Notes: generated by a model not told the origin, from the sequence alone. Positions 1 through 8,469 are shown, counted from the first letter of the stretch. The stretch: 64,000 nucleotides of DNA from Leucobacter sp. OH1287 (GCF_003859945.1 NZ_RQYM01000010.1:1-64000), one strand, 5' to 3'. Numbers and translations: made by a program.

Positions 1-17
1 GTTGTCCTTTCAAGTGA

Positions 18-35
18 TGCCAGTTAATGCTGGCA
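18..35. repeat. Short inverted repeat near window edge
   Basis: TGCCAG (18-23) and CTGGCA (30-35) form a perfect 6-base stem with a 6-base loop. It is followed by a direct repeat TCTAAAAACAG at about 50-60 and 67-77. It may be the terminator of a gene to the left of the window; there is no T-run. Nothing else is recognised in 1-168. Confidence 0.3.
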
Positions 36-168
36 GTCTACATTCTGGACTCTAAAAACAGCCGGATCTAAAAACAGGGGTCAGGCCAGAGCATGGGTGT
101 CATTCGGGTTAGTGAAGAGAACCGCCGGTCTAGTGAAAATCGTGACAGGAAGACAAGCTTAAATAAGG

Positions 169-621
169 ATGGTAGAAAACGCATCTCTTGGATTCACAAG
201 GATCGCCCTCTGCCCCCCCAATGCTCTGTTGAGGCTCCCAGAGGACATTGTTCAGAAAATAATGTCCGGCAGAAGCGGTCAGCAGAGAGTCAATGAGCTT
301 TTCCGTACTGTCCTAGAAACCAGGATCACACGTAACATCGTGGCTACTGTCGCTCAGCAAGATGACTATATGAAAAGGGTACGCGCAAACGGGGGTGCCC
401 GGTCGATTCTTGCTGCTGAGGGAATACTCATCCTGTCTGGTGACTATAAAAACCAACAGCAGATTGCCAAAGAGCTTGATACTGAAGTGCCCCAAAGAGG
501 TGAACTGGTTAGTGTTAAGGTTGCACCTTCATCGGATACTAGCGGTGTGCTAATTCAAGGCACACGCTGGATTCGAGTTCCGATGGAAACTGAAATCACA
601 ACAGCAGCTCCGATCGTTTGA
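169..621 (+). CDS. Unrecognised 150-aa protein beside a DNA methyltransferase
   Basis: I do not recognise this family. The ORF is 150 residues with no signal peptide and no membrane segment. It has a basic, helix-rich middle (about residues 35-75) and a beta-rich C-terminal half ending in a hydrophobic tail. The start is uncertain: ATG 169 has AAGG directly against it, which is too close for a good ribosome binding site, and ATG 271 is an alternative. An in-frame stop lies at 160-162. It converges with the methyltransferase gene, leaving only 4 bases between the stops. The placement would suit a restriction or accessory protein, but no nuclease motif is visible. Composition is less GC-rich than the dcw genes, consistent with acquisition. 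Confidence 0.5.
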   Translation: MVENASLGFTRIALCPPNALLRLPEDIVQKIMSGRSGQQRVNELFRTVLETRITRNIVATVAQQDDYMKRVRANGGARSILAAEGILILSGDYKNQQQIAKELDTEVPQRGELVSVKVAPSSDTSGVLIQGTRWIRVPMETEITTAAPIV

Positions 622-625
622 CCGA

Positions 626-1567
626 TTAAGTGAGAGCTTTTCTTATTGCCGTGCCGATTGATGCAGCAACCGGTGGAGGAAAAGCGTTCCCTATTTGCCG
701 GTACATTGAAGTCTTGCGACCAGAGAATTCCCAACTGTCATCGAATGATTGAATACGAGCAACCATGCGGTTTGTCAGCCTCGGAACGAAATCTACCGGT
801 GCATCAGCGGGAGGAGCTGAATCTGCAATCCCTTTCCCATCAACTCCGAGCTTCAACCAGCTCGCTTTTGCGCGTGTGGGGCCAAGATCAGCTCCGCCGT
901 GTTTTTTTGATCCGCCGACTACAGTGGGAGCGATATTGTTTGCTGTTGCTGCCCAAGAGTCAGCACCAGCCCAGCCGTTTTCTTGCATAAGATCTATAAG
1001 TGTTTCTCCCACGGTTGGTGGTTCAACGACTTCTGCAGGCCAGTTGAATCTAGAGAATAGATCAGTCTTCATCGCCACTAAGATAAAGCGTGGTCTGAGC
1101 TGGGGTACACCAAAATCGCTGGCTTTAACTAGCCTCCAGTCAGCTTCGTAGCCTAGCTTATGCAGCTTTTCCACAATTGATGCTCGGTATGCCTTGAACC
1201 GGTCCCCGGCTAAACCTCTTACATTTTCAATCATTACAGCGCGAGGCCGCACCTCGGAAACTAGACGAAGCGCCTCAGGGAAAAGATCACGTTCGTCACT
1301 GGCGCCAAGCTGTTGCCCGGCAATAGAAAAAGGAGGGCAAGGCACACCTCCAGAAAGCAAATCGACACCTCTATAGTCTTTGCCATTTATTTCTCGCACA
1401 TCCCCATGATGCACATCCCAGTGTGGACGATTGAGCTTAAGTGTCGCAGCCGCATCTGAATCAATCTCTACGGCGAGAGCATGATCAAATCCTGCGCGCT
1501 CCAGTCCAAGTGATTGGCCACCCGCGCCAGCGCAGATTTCTAGTGTCGCTAATCTTTTGCTGGGCAT
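626..1567 (-). CDS. DNA (cytosine-5-)-methyltransferase
   Basis: A type II C5-cytosine methyltransferase that transfers a methyl group from S-adenosylmethionine to cytosine in a short DNA site. The protein has 313 residues, the usual length for a single-domain enzyme. Ordered motifs are visible: motif I (AGAGG, about 13-17), motif IV with the catalytic cysteine (GGVPCPPFS, Cys77), motif VI (ENV, 114-116), motif VIII (QLRPR, 156-160), a target recognition region at about 185-265, and motif X (RQIGNAFPPP, about 290-299). The start ATG is preceded on the minus strand by AAGGAG (about 1578-1583). No cognate endonuclease is recognisable, so it is an orphan or half of a system whose partner is the neighbouring unknown ORF or lies outside. 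The recognition site cannot be read from sequence. Confidence 0.93.
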   Translation of the reverse strand: MPSKRLATLEICAGAGGQSLGLERAGFDHALAVEIDSDAAATLKLNRPHWDVHHGDVREINGKDYRGVDLLSGGVPCPPFSIAGQQLGASDERDLFPEALRLVSEVRPRAVMIENVRGLAGDRFKAYRASIVEKLHKLGYEADWRLVKASDFGVPQLRPRFILVAMKTDLFSRFNWPAEVVEPPTVGETLIDLMQENGWAGADSWAATANNIAPTVVGGSKKHGGADLGPTRAKASWLKLGVDGKGIADSAPPADAPVDFVPRLTNRMVARIQSFDDSWEFSGRKTSMYRQIGNAFPPPVAASIGTAIRKALT

Positions 1568-1767
1568 GGGTTGATTACTCCTTAAATGTGCGGTTAATCA
1601 CGGCCTGGTATGACCATCTATATTACCTCAGCTTAGGGACAAAAAGTTCAAAATCTAAAGCGAGTTTGCGAACCGATATCGATTTTCGAGAGTGTCCATA
1701 AAAGGTCAGAAGTTTTCTGGGGAAATAATCTTTCTCCGGTGCCGAAACGCAAAAATTTGTAAAATTA

Positions 1768-1783
1768 CTCCACTTTGCTCCAC
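1768..1783 (-). promoter_or_regulatory. MraZ-type box pair, reverse orientation
   Basis: CTCCACTTTGCTCCAC reads GTGGAGCAAAGTGGAG on the minus strand. That is two GTGGAG boxes 10 bases apart, differing from the plus-strand array at 1857-1872 by one base. MraZ proteins bind tandem GTGG-type boxes upstream of their own gene in other bacteria. This upstream, inverted copy may be a second operator or may pair with the downstream copy in RNA. Confidence 0.55.
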
Positions 1784-1856
1784 CCCTTGATTTATATGGG
1801 ATTAAGCGCGTCTAAAAATCTATTCTGAGGCATTATTCAACGCATTTTCTCAGTTT

Positions 1857-1890
1857 GTGGAGTAAAGTGGAGGGAGTGGATGGAGGTGAG
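1857..1890 (+). promoter_or_regulatory. MraZ operator array overlapping the mraZ ribosome binding site
   Basis: GTGGAG at 1857-1862 and 1867-1872, GTGGAT at 1876-1881 and TGGAGG at 1881-1886 form a tandem series with 9-10-base spacing, roughly one helical turn. This is the arrangement known for MraZ autorepression sites. The last box merges with the ribosome binding site GGAGGTGAG just before the GTG start at 1893, so binding could affect more than initiation of transcription. Confidence 0.7.
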
Positions 1891-1892
1891 CT

Positions 1893-2321
1893 GTGTTTCT
1901 TGGTACGTTTAACCCAAAATTAGATGACAAGGGGCGGCTCATCCTGCCTGCCAAATTCCGCGATCTTTGCAGCGGGGTTGTGATTACCCGCGGTCAAGAA
2001 AATTGCCTCTACATGTTCACTCAGGCGGAGTTTGAGCGGATCCACCAGGAAATCAAACAGGCGCCGCTCACCTCAAAACAGGGGCGCAACTTCCTCAGGG
2101 TGTTCCTGGCCGGAGCCCACGACGAGATGCCCGATAAACAGAACCGGGTGACAATCCCGCAGGCGCTGCGCAAGTACGCGAGCCTGGAGCGCGAGCTGGC
2201 TGTAGTTGGTGTCGGGTCGCGGGTTGAGATCTGGGACGCGAAGCAGTGGCAGGAGTACCTCGATGCCCAGGAGCAGGCATTCGCTGAGATTGAGGAGGAG
2301 GTGATTCCGGGGGTTTTCTAG
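1893..2321 (+). CDS. mraZ: MraZ transcriptional regulator of the dcw cluster
   Basis: A 142-residue DNA-binding regulator of the SpoVT/AbrB-like MraZ family, which controls the cell division and cell wall operon. Both family DxxxR repeats are visible: DDKGRLILP near residue 10 and DKQNRVTIP near residue 80. Start GTG 1893 follows a strong GGAGG. It is first in the dcw block, 12 bases ahead of rsmH. The tandem GTGGAG boxes directly upstream argue for autoregulation. Confidence 0.96.
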   Translation: MFLGTFNPKLDDKGRLILPAKFRDLCSGVVITRGQENCLYMFTQAEFERIHQEIKQAPLTSKQGRNFLRVFLAGAHDEMPDKQNRVTIPQALRKYASLERELAVVGVGSRVEIWDAKQWQEYLDAQEQAFAEIEEEVIPGVF

Positions 2322-2333
2322 CCTCGGTAACAC

Positions 2334-3293
2334 ATGACCAGGCACATTCCAGTGATGCTAGAGCGGTGCGTTGAACTGTTCGCGCCAGCCGTTGCGGCTC
2401 GGAGCGGTGCAGCGGCACCGGGCCCGGTGATTGTTGACGCAACCCTCGGTCTCGGCGGACACAGCGAAGCGCTGCTTGAGCGGTTTGAAAACCTCACCGT
2501 TATCGGCCTCGACCGAGACACCTCGGCGATTGCGCTCGCAAAACAGCGGCTCGCGCCATTCGGGGAGCGCTTCAAAGCGGTTCACACCGTCTACGACGGC
2601 ATCGCAAAAGCGGTCGCCGACTGTGGTTTCAAGCAGATTGACGGCGTGCTGTTCGATCTTGGTGTCTCGTCAATGCAGCTCGATCTCGCGGAGCGCGGCT
2701 TTGCCTACGCGAAAGATGCACCGCTTGATATGCGGATGGATCAGCAGGCCGGCACAACCGCAGCCGAACTGCTCAACACGCTCAGCGAAACAGAACTGAA
2801 ACAGCTTTTCCAACGCTACGGCGATGAACCGCTAGCAGCCCGCTACGCGGCAGCGATTGTGGCGGCGCGGGGGGCGGATCCGCTCACCCGCAGCCAGCAG
2901 CTGGTTGACATACTGCAGCACGCCACCCCGGCGAAAATCAAAGCGCAGCGTCACCCGGCAAAGCGAGTGTTCCAGGCGTTGCGGGTTGCGGTGAACGACG
3001 AAATGGCGGTGCTCGCCAGGGCGATTCCGAGCGCGATGCAGCTTTTGCGCGTCGGCGGGCGCATCGTCGTCATGTCGTACCAGTCACAAGAAGACCGTTT
3101 TGTGAAAAAAACCCTCTCCGCAGCTGCGGCGTCACAGTCGCCGCAGGGTCTGCCGGTTGAACTGCCCGAGTTTGCTCCTCGCTTTGAGCTGCTAACCCGC
3201 GGCGCCGAACAGGCAGACGAAACAGAAAGAAACCTAAACCCCCGATCAATTCCGGTGCGACTCCGTGCCGCACAAAGAGTGAGACCAGCATGA
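2334..3293 (+). CDS. rsmH: 16S rRNA m4C1402 methyltransferase RsmH
   Basis: A SAM-dependent enzyme that N4-methylates C1402 of 16S rRNA in the small subunit decoding centre. The protein has 319 residues. The SAM-binding loop VDATLGLGGHSEALL is near residue 35, and GVLFDLGVSSMQLD near residue 105 with DMRMDQ follow the family order. The ATG start lies just downstream of mraZ, and the stop overlaps the ftsL-like start by 4 bases (ATGA), so translation is probably coupled. A GC-rich insert (ARSGAAAPGP) sits before the SAM loop. Confidence 0.96.
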   Translation: MTRHIPVMLERCVELFAPAVAARSGAAAPGPVIVDATLGLGGHSEALLERFENLTVIGLDRDTSAIALAKQRLAPFGERFKAVHTVYDGIAKAVADCGFKQIDGVLFDLGVSSMQLDLAERGFAYAKDAPLDMRMDQQAGTTAAELLNTLSETELKQLFQRYGDEPLAARYAAAIVAARGADPLTRSQQLVDILQHATPAKIKAQRHPAKRVFQALRVAVNDEMAVLARAIPSAMQLLRVGGRIVVMSYQSQEDRFVKKTLSAAAASQSPQGLPVELPEFAPRFELLTRGAEQADETERNLNPRSIPVRLRAAQRVRPA

Positions 3294-3922
3294 GCCAAGC
3301 ACAAAAACAGCGCAGCACACAGGCCCTGCCACAGCTACACAGCAGCAGACAGCAGGCAGCAGTTGCCAAGCTGGCGCAGCAGCCACTGCGCACCCGGGCT
3401 GAGCGACCAAACCTGCGACTCGTTGCTCAGGCGAAACGCAAACCCAAGAGCATTCTGATGCCAACCCTCTGCGTGCTCGCGAGCGCAGTTATTCTCGGAC
3501 TGCAGCTGATGCTCAGCATCCTGTCACAGCAGGACGCCTACGAGCTCAATCGCCTGTCCGGGCAGCAGCGAGACCTCAACCGTGTTTCACGGGTGCTAGA
3601 GCAGAGTGTTGAGGCGCTCAACTCACCACAAAACCTGGCAGAAAACGCTGTCTCGCTCGGCATGGTGCAGAACGCGCAGCCAGCGTACCTACGGCTCAGT
3701 GACGGGACGATGATCGGGGATCCGAAGGTTGCGGCCGCAACCCCGCAGGCAAACACCGTCTCCAACGCGATGCTCAGCCAGGTGCCGGTGATTGACGAGT
3801 CAGGGCTTGCGCTCAACCGTGAAGCACAGCTCTCCGCAGTAAACCCGGCAGCGGATCAAGGCGTGGCAACCAACGCGCCGACTGAGTGGGAAGGCGAGCT
3901 CCCAGCTCCAAATACCCACTAG
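3290..3922 (+). CDS. ftsL: FtsL-like division protein
   Basis: A 210-residue bitopic membrane protein in the ftsL position between rsmH and ftsI. It has a basic, Gln-rich cytoplasmic N-terminus (about 1-52), one transmembrane segment (about 54-76), then a short helical stretch suited to coiled coil (QQDAYELNRLSGQQRDLNRV). An extended, disordered Ala/Pro/Asn-rich extracytoplasmic tail of about 100 residues follows. FtsL partners FtsQ and the septal synthase. The family is poorly conserved, so the name rests on topology and position. The long tail is larger than a classical FtsL. Confidence 0.8.
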   Translation: MSQAQKQRSTQALPQLHSSRQQAAVAKLAQQPLRTRAERPNLRLVAQAKRKPKSILMPTLCVLASAVILGLQLMLSILSQQDAYELNRLSGQQRDLNRVSRVLEQSVEALNSPQNLAENAVSLGMVQNAQPAYLRLSDGTMIGDPKVAAATPQANTVSNAMLSQVPVIDESGLALNREAQLSAVNPAADQGVATNAPTEWEGELPAPNTH

Positions 3923-3983
3923 TATTATTCAGGAGTATAAAAACTGCTTTTGACTGCCGCCGGTGGGGAATTGGGGAGTGAGG

Positions 3984-5780
3984 ATGAACGAGGAGCGCAG
4001 AGCGTACCGCCGTCGCCTAATCACCCTGTTCGTGACCGTCCTCATTGCGGGACTGTGTATTCTGCGGCTCGGTGAACTGCAACTGATCCAGGCTGACGCA
4101 CTCAACGCACAGTCGAAGGATCGCCGTGCGGTGCCGGTAACAATACCGGCGCTGCGCGGCAACATTATCGACCGCAACGGTGACATTCTCGCAACCACCG
4201 ACGAACTCTACGATGTACAAATCTCACCCAAGAACACGAAGGTGAACAACGGCCGCTTCGGCCGCCAAGCGGGAGACATCGACAGTGGTAAACGCGAGAT
4301 CGTCACAAGCGAGCAGGCATACGCGGAAATTGCCGAGGTGACAGGGCAGACCGCCGACGAGGTGAAAAAAATCGTCGACGACGCACTCGCCGAAAACCCG
4401 AAATCAGACTTCGCCTACATTAAACGCGGCATCAACCTCAACCAGTTAAAGAAACTGAAAAAGCTGCAGATCCCGTGGATGACCTTCGCCTCAAACTTCA
4501 ACCGTATCTACCCGAACGGTGCCGTCGCCGGAAACCTCACCGGGTTCGTCGGCTCAGAAGGGCAAGGACAGTCCGGTGTTGAACTCTCACAGGACGCCTG
4601 CCTCGTCGGAGAAGACGGCAGCGAAGCCTACGAGCGCAGCGCAGACGGTGTCGCCCTGCCAGGCAGCACCGTCACAACCAAAGAGGTTGTTAACGGCGGC
4701 ACCGTCGAACTAACAATCGACCGTGACCTGCAATGGCAGAGCCAGCAGATCGTCAACACAACCCTCGAAAACGCACAAGCAGAGTGGGTTTTCCAGGTGG
4801 TTATGGACGTTAAAACCGGTGAACTGTTGGCGGTTGCCGAGGACTACTCGGTGGATCCCAACGACGTCAGCGCCTCAGACCCCGGGCGGCGAGACGCGCG
4901 CAGCTTCATCAACCCGTACGAGCCAGGATCCACCCTGAAAACCGCGACAACCGCGATGCTGCTAAACGAGAGGCAGGCGACGCCAACAACCCAAAACCTG
5001 ACACCCGACAGCTGGCGGCCAGAACCCAACGTGTTCTTCCGGGACGCCTCACACCACGAGGCGAAACGGTGGACCCTCGTGGGCATTATGGTTAACTCCT
5101 CAAACGTTGGTATCTCGCAGCTCGGCAGCAAGCTAAGCCCCGAAACCCGCTACAATTACCTGCGCGCGTTCGGGCTCGGCGAGTCAACGCAGGCGGGCCT
5201 GCCGGTTGAAGACAGCGGGCTGCTCTACCCGCCCGAGAAATGGGATCCACAAACCAGCTACAACACCATGTTCGGGCAGGCAGTCTCCAGCACCATCGTG
5301 CAGACAGCGGGCGTCTACCAAACCATCGCAAACGGCGGTGAGCGGATCCCGCCAACACTCGTGAAACGCTGCACAACCGCCGACGGCGCAGAGAAAAAAC
5401 TCGACCATGGCAAACCGGTGCGGGTGATCAGCCCGGAAGCGGCAGCCGACACAACCGCGATCCTGGAAACCATCGCAAACAACCAGTACCCGGGCAAGAT
5501 TATTGAAATCCCCGGCTACCGGCTCGCCGGAAAAACCGGAACCGCTGAGCAGCCCGACGGCCAGGGTGGTTACCGCTCCGAGTATGTGCACTCCTTCGCC
5601 GGATTCTTCCCAGCCGAGGCACCGCAGTACGTGATCGTCACCTCGGTTGGTTTCTCAAAACAGGGCGAGGGCGGCGTTCACGCGCTAACAGCGTGGAAGC
5701 AGGCAGCGGAGGCGATTATTCGCCACTACCACGTCGCGCCGTCATCCGGCAGTTTCGAGCCACTGCCGCACGAGTACTAA
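3984..5780 (+). CDS. ftsI: Septal penicillin-binding protein FtsI (PBP3, class B)
   Basis: The monofunctional transpeptidase that cross-links septal peptidoglycan together with FtsW. I take ATG 3984 as the start (598 residues) because GGGGAG lies 5 bases upstream; in-frame GTG codons at 3963 and 3978 are alternatives. A short cytoplasmic tail, one membrane helix (about 12-31), a dimerisation/pedestal domain, then the transpeptidase domain follow. All three active-site motifs are present: STLK near residue 316, SSN near 372 and KTG near 516. A C-terminal PASTA domain is absent. It is separated from the next gene by 59 bases. Confidence 0.95.
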   Translation: MNEERRAYRRRLITLFVTVLIAGLCILRLGELQLIQADALNAQSKDRRAVPVTIPALRGNIIDRNGDILATTDELYDVQISPKNTKVNNGRFGRQAGDIDSGKREIVTSEQAYAEIAEVTGQTADEVKKIVDDALAENPKSDFAYIKRGINLNQLKKLKKLQIPWMTFASNFNRIYPNGAVAGNLTGFVGSEGQGQSGVELSQDACLVGEDGSEAYERSADGVALPGSTVTTKEVVNGGTVELTIDRDLQWQSQQIVNTTLENAQAEWVFQVVMDVKTGELLAVAEDYSVDPNDVSASDPGRRDARSFINPYEPGSTLKTATTAMLLNERQATPTTQNLTPDSWRPEPNVFFRDASHHEAKRWTLVGIMVNSSNVGISQLGSKLSPETRYNYLRAFGLGESTQAGLPVEDSGLLYPPEKWDPQTSYNTMFGQAVSSTIVQTAGVYQTIANGGERIPPTLVKRCTTADGAEKKLDHGKPVRVISPEAAADTTAILETIANNQYPGKIIEIPGYRLAGKTGTAEQPDGQGGYRSEYVHSFAGFFPAEAPQYVIVTSVGFSKQGEGGVHALTAWKQAAEAIIRHYHVAPSSGSFEPLPHEY

Positions 5781-5806
5781 AACAGGCTCTCAGAGCACAG
5801 TAAACA

Positions 5807-5838
5807 GGTTAAAGTCTTTTAGGGTTAAAAGGTTAAAA
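5807..5838 (+). repeat. GGTTAAA repeats before the MurE-position gene
   Basis: GGTTAAA occurs at 5807-5813, GGTTAAAA at 5823-5830 and again at 5831-5838, the last abutting the GTG start of the next gene. The 16- and 8-base spacing suggests a binding site or reiterated sequence. No good ribosome binding site is visible here. The same heptamer recurs in both orientations in front of ftsZ. Confidence 0.4.
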
Positions 5839-5839
5839 A

Positions 5840-7063
5840 GTGGAACTAAGCTTCACCGTGATCGGCTCAGCCGGGAAAACAGCGACAGCAAAGGCACTGC
5901 AGCAGCTGGCAGCGCTCGCCGGTGCGCAAGCGAGCGTGCGGGTTTTGGGTGAGGCAGAGATGCTGCTGCTGAGCCGGGCAATCGCTGCCGGCACCGTCAA
6001 AAACAGTGAGCTTAACCGGGTCGTTTTAACCGGGATCTACGAGGAGCACAGCCTCACCGGCATCGAACTCGCCAACTGTTTCGCCTCTGCGCTAAGCGAG
6101 GGCGTTGCAACCGCCGCAACCGTGCAGGTTGATACCCCGGCAGCGGCCGCTGTTGCCGCGCGCAGCGGCGTCCCCGCAAGCAGGCTAGCGAGCGAGTACG
6201 GCGCCGCCGCCGACTGGCACCTCGCTATCACCAGCAACACTCTCGCGCGCACCTCCTTCGTTTTGCAGGGGCCAGACAACGCCTATTTCCGGGGGCGGAT
6301 CGCGGGCTGTTCAGCGCAGTTGGTAAACAGCGTCGCCCTCGCACTCGTCGCCCTGCACGATGCCGGTGTTTCACTGACAGAACTAGAGCGGGCTACAAAC
6401 CGCGGCAGCCTAGACCTCGACCTCGGCGTAAACAGCGCCCAGCGGGTTATCGGGGCGGATCCGGCAGCGGCCGCCGAACCCGGTGGCACCGCCTCTGTTC
6501 CCACTGCCCGAACCGTTGTGTTCGACAGCGCCTGCAGCGCCCCGCGTCTTTTGCGCATAATCGGTGAACTGGAGACGGTGCAGCAGGATCCACCCCGGAT
6601 CGTGCTGGACGTTAACCGCCTGGCGGGCTCGGAACTAACCGGGGAACGCTCGCACCTGCAGCTTTTGGGTGCGATCCTCGCGAAGCACAGCGGCGGGTTC
6701 TTCCTGGTCGGCGGCGCGGCGGGCAGCGCGGCGGGCAGCGCGGCGGACGCTGAGACGGGAGCTGATGCCGGGGCGGGCAGCCCGGCAGCCGGTAAAACCG
6801 CGGCGATTGCGGAGACGATCCTCGACGGCGCCGGGCAGGTAAACGGCGGGGCAGCGGGCGTGCTTACAGACTGCGGCGAGGATGCGCTCGCGCAGGCGAT
6901 TAAGCAAAGCAGCCCCGAAACGGCTATCCTTTATGCCGGGGTTAATAATCCCGAAACGGTTGACGAACTCACCAGGGCAGCAAGCCAGACAGCATTGGCT
7001 GGCCGCACAGAGTTGGCAGGCAAGACTGAGTTGGCAGGGCAGACAGGGCAGGCAGAGGCATGA
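5840..7063 (+). CDS. MurE-position Mur ligase homologue, probably a pseudoenzyme
   Basis: It occupies the murE place between ftsI and murF but has 407 residues instead of about 500. The N-terminal UDP-MurNAc-dipeptide domain is missing: the protein begins directly with a P-loop-like GSAGKTAT (residues 9-16; Mur ligases have GTNGKT). Downstream the MurE outline can be followed with key residues replaced. The SRDHLDYHG-like site reads YEEHSLTG (67-74). The lysine that is carbamylated in Mur ligases falls in CFASAL (80-85), with no Lys. The domain 3 DYAHTP-like motif reads DSACSAP (229-235). The DNPR substrate motif and GKGHE are not found. An Ala/Gly-rich insert (about 289-316) and an ELAGxT-repeat tail occur. 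Start GTG 5840 lacks a clear ribosome binding site; ATGA overlaps murF. Ligase activity is unlikely. Confidence 0.75.
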   Translation: MELSFTVIGSAGKTATAKALQQLAALAGAQASVRVLGEAEMLLLSRAIAAGTVKNSELNRVVLTGIYEEHSLTGIELANCFASALSEGVATAATVQVDTPAAAAVAARSGVPASRLASEYGAAADWHLAITSNTLARTSFVLQGPDNAYFRGRIAGCSAQLVNSVALALVALHDAGVSLTELERATNRGSLDLDLGVNSAQRVIGADPAAAAEPGGTASVPTARTVVFDSACSAPRLLRIIGELETVQQDPPRIVLDVNRLAGSELTGERSHLQLLGAILAKHSGGFFLVGGAAGSAAGSAADAETGADAGAGSPAAGKTAAIAETILDGAGQVNGGAAGVLTDCGEDALAQAIKQSSPETAILYAGVNNPETVDELTRAASQTALAGRTELAGKTELAGQTGQAEA

Positions 7064-8469
7064 TCGCTTTAACGATCGCAGAGATGAGCGCGGCAGTTGA
7101 CGGTAAAATCGTGATCCCCGCTGGGATCAGCGCAACCCCTGAGACGGTTGTTTCGGGTGAGGTGCAGACCGACTCCCGCGAGATCACACCCGGCGGTATT
7201 TTCGTTGCCAGACGCGGCGAAGCAACCGACGGGCACCTGTTCGCCGAAAAAGCGCACGAGCTTGGCGCGGCACTGCTGATCGTTGAGCGGGAGCTTGACG
7301 TGAAGCTGCCGCAGATCATTGTCGCCGACGCAACCCTCGCGCTCAGCGACCTGGCACGCGAGGTTGTTGCTCGGGTCCACGCGCTCGGTCAGCTGCAGGT
7401 TGTTGCAATAACCGGGTCAAACGGGAAAACCACAACCAAGAACCTGGTTTCGGCAATGGCGGCAAAACTCGGGCCAACTGTTGCCTCTGAGAAATCCTTT
7501 AACAACGAGGTCGGTGCGCCGCTAACAATGCTGCGGATCAGCGAAAACACGCGATTCCTGATCACCGAAATGGGCGCAAACGCCCCCGGCGATATTGCGA
7601 AACTCGTTAACATTGCAAAACCCGACATCGGGGTTGTTTTAATGGTCGGCATGGCGCACGCCGGCGGATTCGGCGGCATCGCCGTCACCGCCAAGTCAAA
7701 GGCGGAGATGGTGACCAGCCTGCCACCGACAGCGATTGCGGTGCTGAACGGTGATGATCCACGCGTTGCGGCAATGGCGGAGGAAACAGACGCGGAGGTT
7801 AGATACTTCGGCAGCGGGCAGCGGGTGAGCGCAACCGACATTGAAACCGGCTCATTCGGCAGCACCTTCAACTTGGTGATCGGTGAAAAACAACAGCCGG
7901 TTAGATTCAAGGTACTGGGCGAACACCACATCGCAAATGCGCTCGCCGCGGCAACCGTCGCCGACGCGCTCGGGCTCAGCCTCGATGAGATTGTGGCAAC
8001 CCTTGAAGAGGTTGTGAAACCGGCAAGGTGGCGGATGGAGGTCACACACTGCCGCGACAACATCACCGTTATCAACGACGCCTACAACGCCAACCCCGAT
8101 TCGATGGCTGCCGCGCTGAAAACACTCGCGCAGATTGCGGATCCGCACGGCCGCACAATCGCGGTGCTCGGGGAGATGAGCGAGCTGGGCGAGTACGCCG
8201 GTGAGGAACACGACCGGGTTGCGCTGCTCGCGGTCAGACTGCGCATCGACCAGGTTGTGATCGTCGGTGAAAACATTAGGCGGATGTATATTAGCTCGAT
8301 CAACGAGGGAGTCTGGGACGAGCAGGAAGCGCACTACTTTACCGACCAGGACAGCGCGCTTGCCTACCTGAGCGAGCAGGTGCGGCAAAATGATACTGTG
8401 CTTATTAAGTCATCGAACGCAGCCGGGCTGAGATTCCTCGGCGATAAACTCGGGGAGGCGCTAGCTTGA
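7060..8469 (+). CDS. murF: UDP-MurNAc-tripeptide:D-Ala-D-Ala ligase MurF
   Basis: A cytoplasmic ATP-dependent ligase that adds D-Ala-D-Ala to the UDP-MurNAc-tripeptide, the last soluble precursor step. The protein has 469 residues with the normal three domains. The P-loop GSNGKTTT is at about 119-126, followed by EMGANAPGDI and the domain 3 motif NDAYNANPDSM (about 345). The ATG start overlaps the upstream MurE-like stop (ATGA), and the stop overlaps the mraY TTG start. Because the catalytic set is complete here, the loss next door is specific to the MurE position. Confidence 0.97.
   Translation: MIALTIAEMSAAVDGKIVIPAGISATPETVVSGEVQTDSREITPGGIFVARRGEATDGHLFAEKAHELGAALLIVERELDVKLPQIIVADATLALSDLAREVVARVHALGQLQVVAITGSNGKTTTKNLVSAMAAKLGPTVASEKSFNNEVGAPLTMLRISENTRFLITEMGANAPGDIAKLVNIAKPDIGVVLMVGMAHAGGFGGIAVTAKSKAEMVTSLPPTAIAVLNGDDPRVAAMAEETDAEVRYFGSGQRVSATDIETGSFGSTFNLVIGEKQQPVRFKVLGEHHIANALAAATVADALGLSLDEIVATLEEVVKPARWRMEVTHCRDNITVINDAYNANPDSMAAALKTLAQIADPHGRTIAVLGEMSELGEYAGEEHDRVALLAVRLRIDQVVIVGENIRRMYISSINEGVWDEQEAHYFTDQDSALAYLSEQVRQNDTVLIKSSNAAGLRFLGDKLGEALA

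Larger units (their letters stand above)
1568..1892. promoter_or_regulatory. Intergenic region with mraZ promoter zone
   Basis: This 325-base gap separates the minus-strand methyltransferase from mraZ. The left part holds the methyltransferase ribosome binding site and promoter, and is AT-rich. The right part holds two arrays of MraZ-type boxes in opposite orientation (described separately). A clear -10/-35 pair could not be assigned; TTGATT at about 1787 with TAAAAA or TATTCT near 1813-1826 are weak candidates. No coding sequence is seen. Confidence 0.6.

Noticed and set aside
93-296. 67-codon plus-strand ORF at the left edge
   Set aside because: It overlaps the 150-aa ORF in another frame, is highly charged without predicted fold, and has no ribosome binding site. 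A frameshifted N-terminal extension of the 150-aa protein cannot be fully excluded.
7389-8388. Two long minus-strand ORFs (228 and 178 codons)
   Set aside because: Both are antisense shadows of murF; the Ser/Ala- and Val/Arg-rich translations have no domain pattern.
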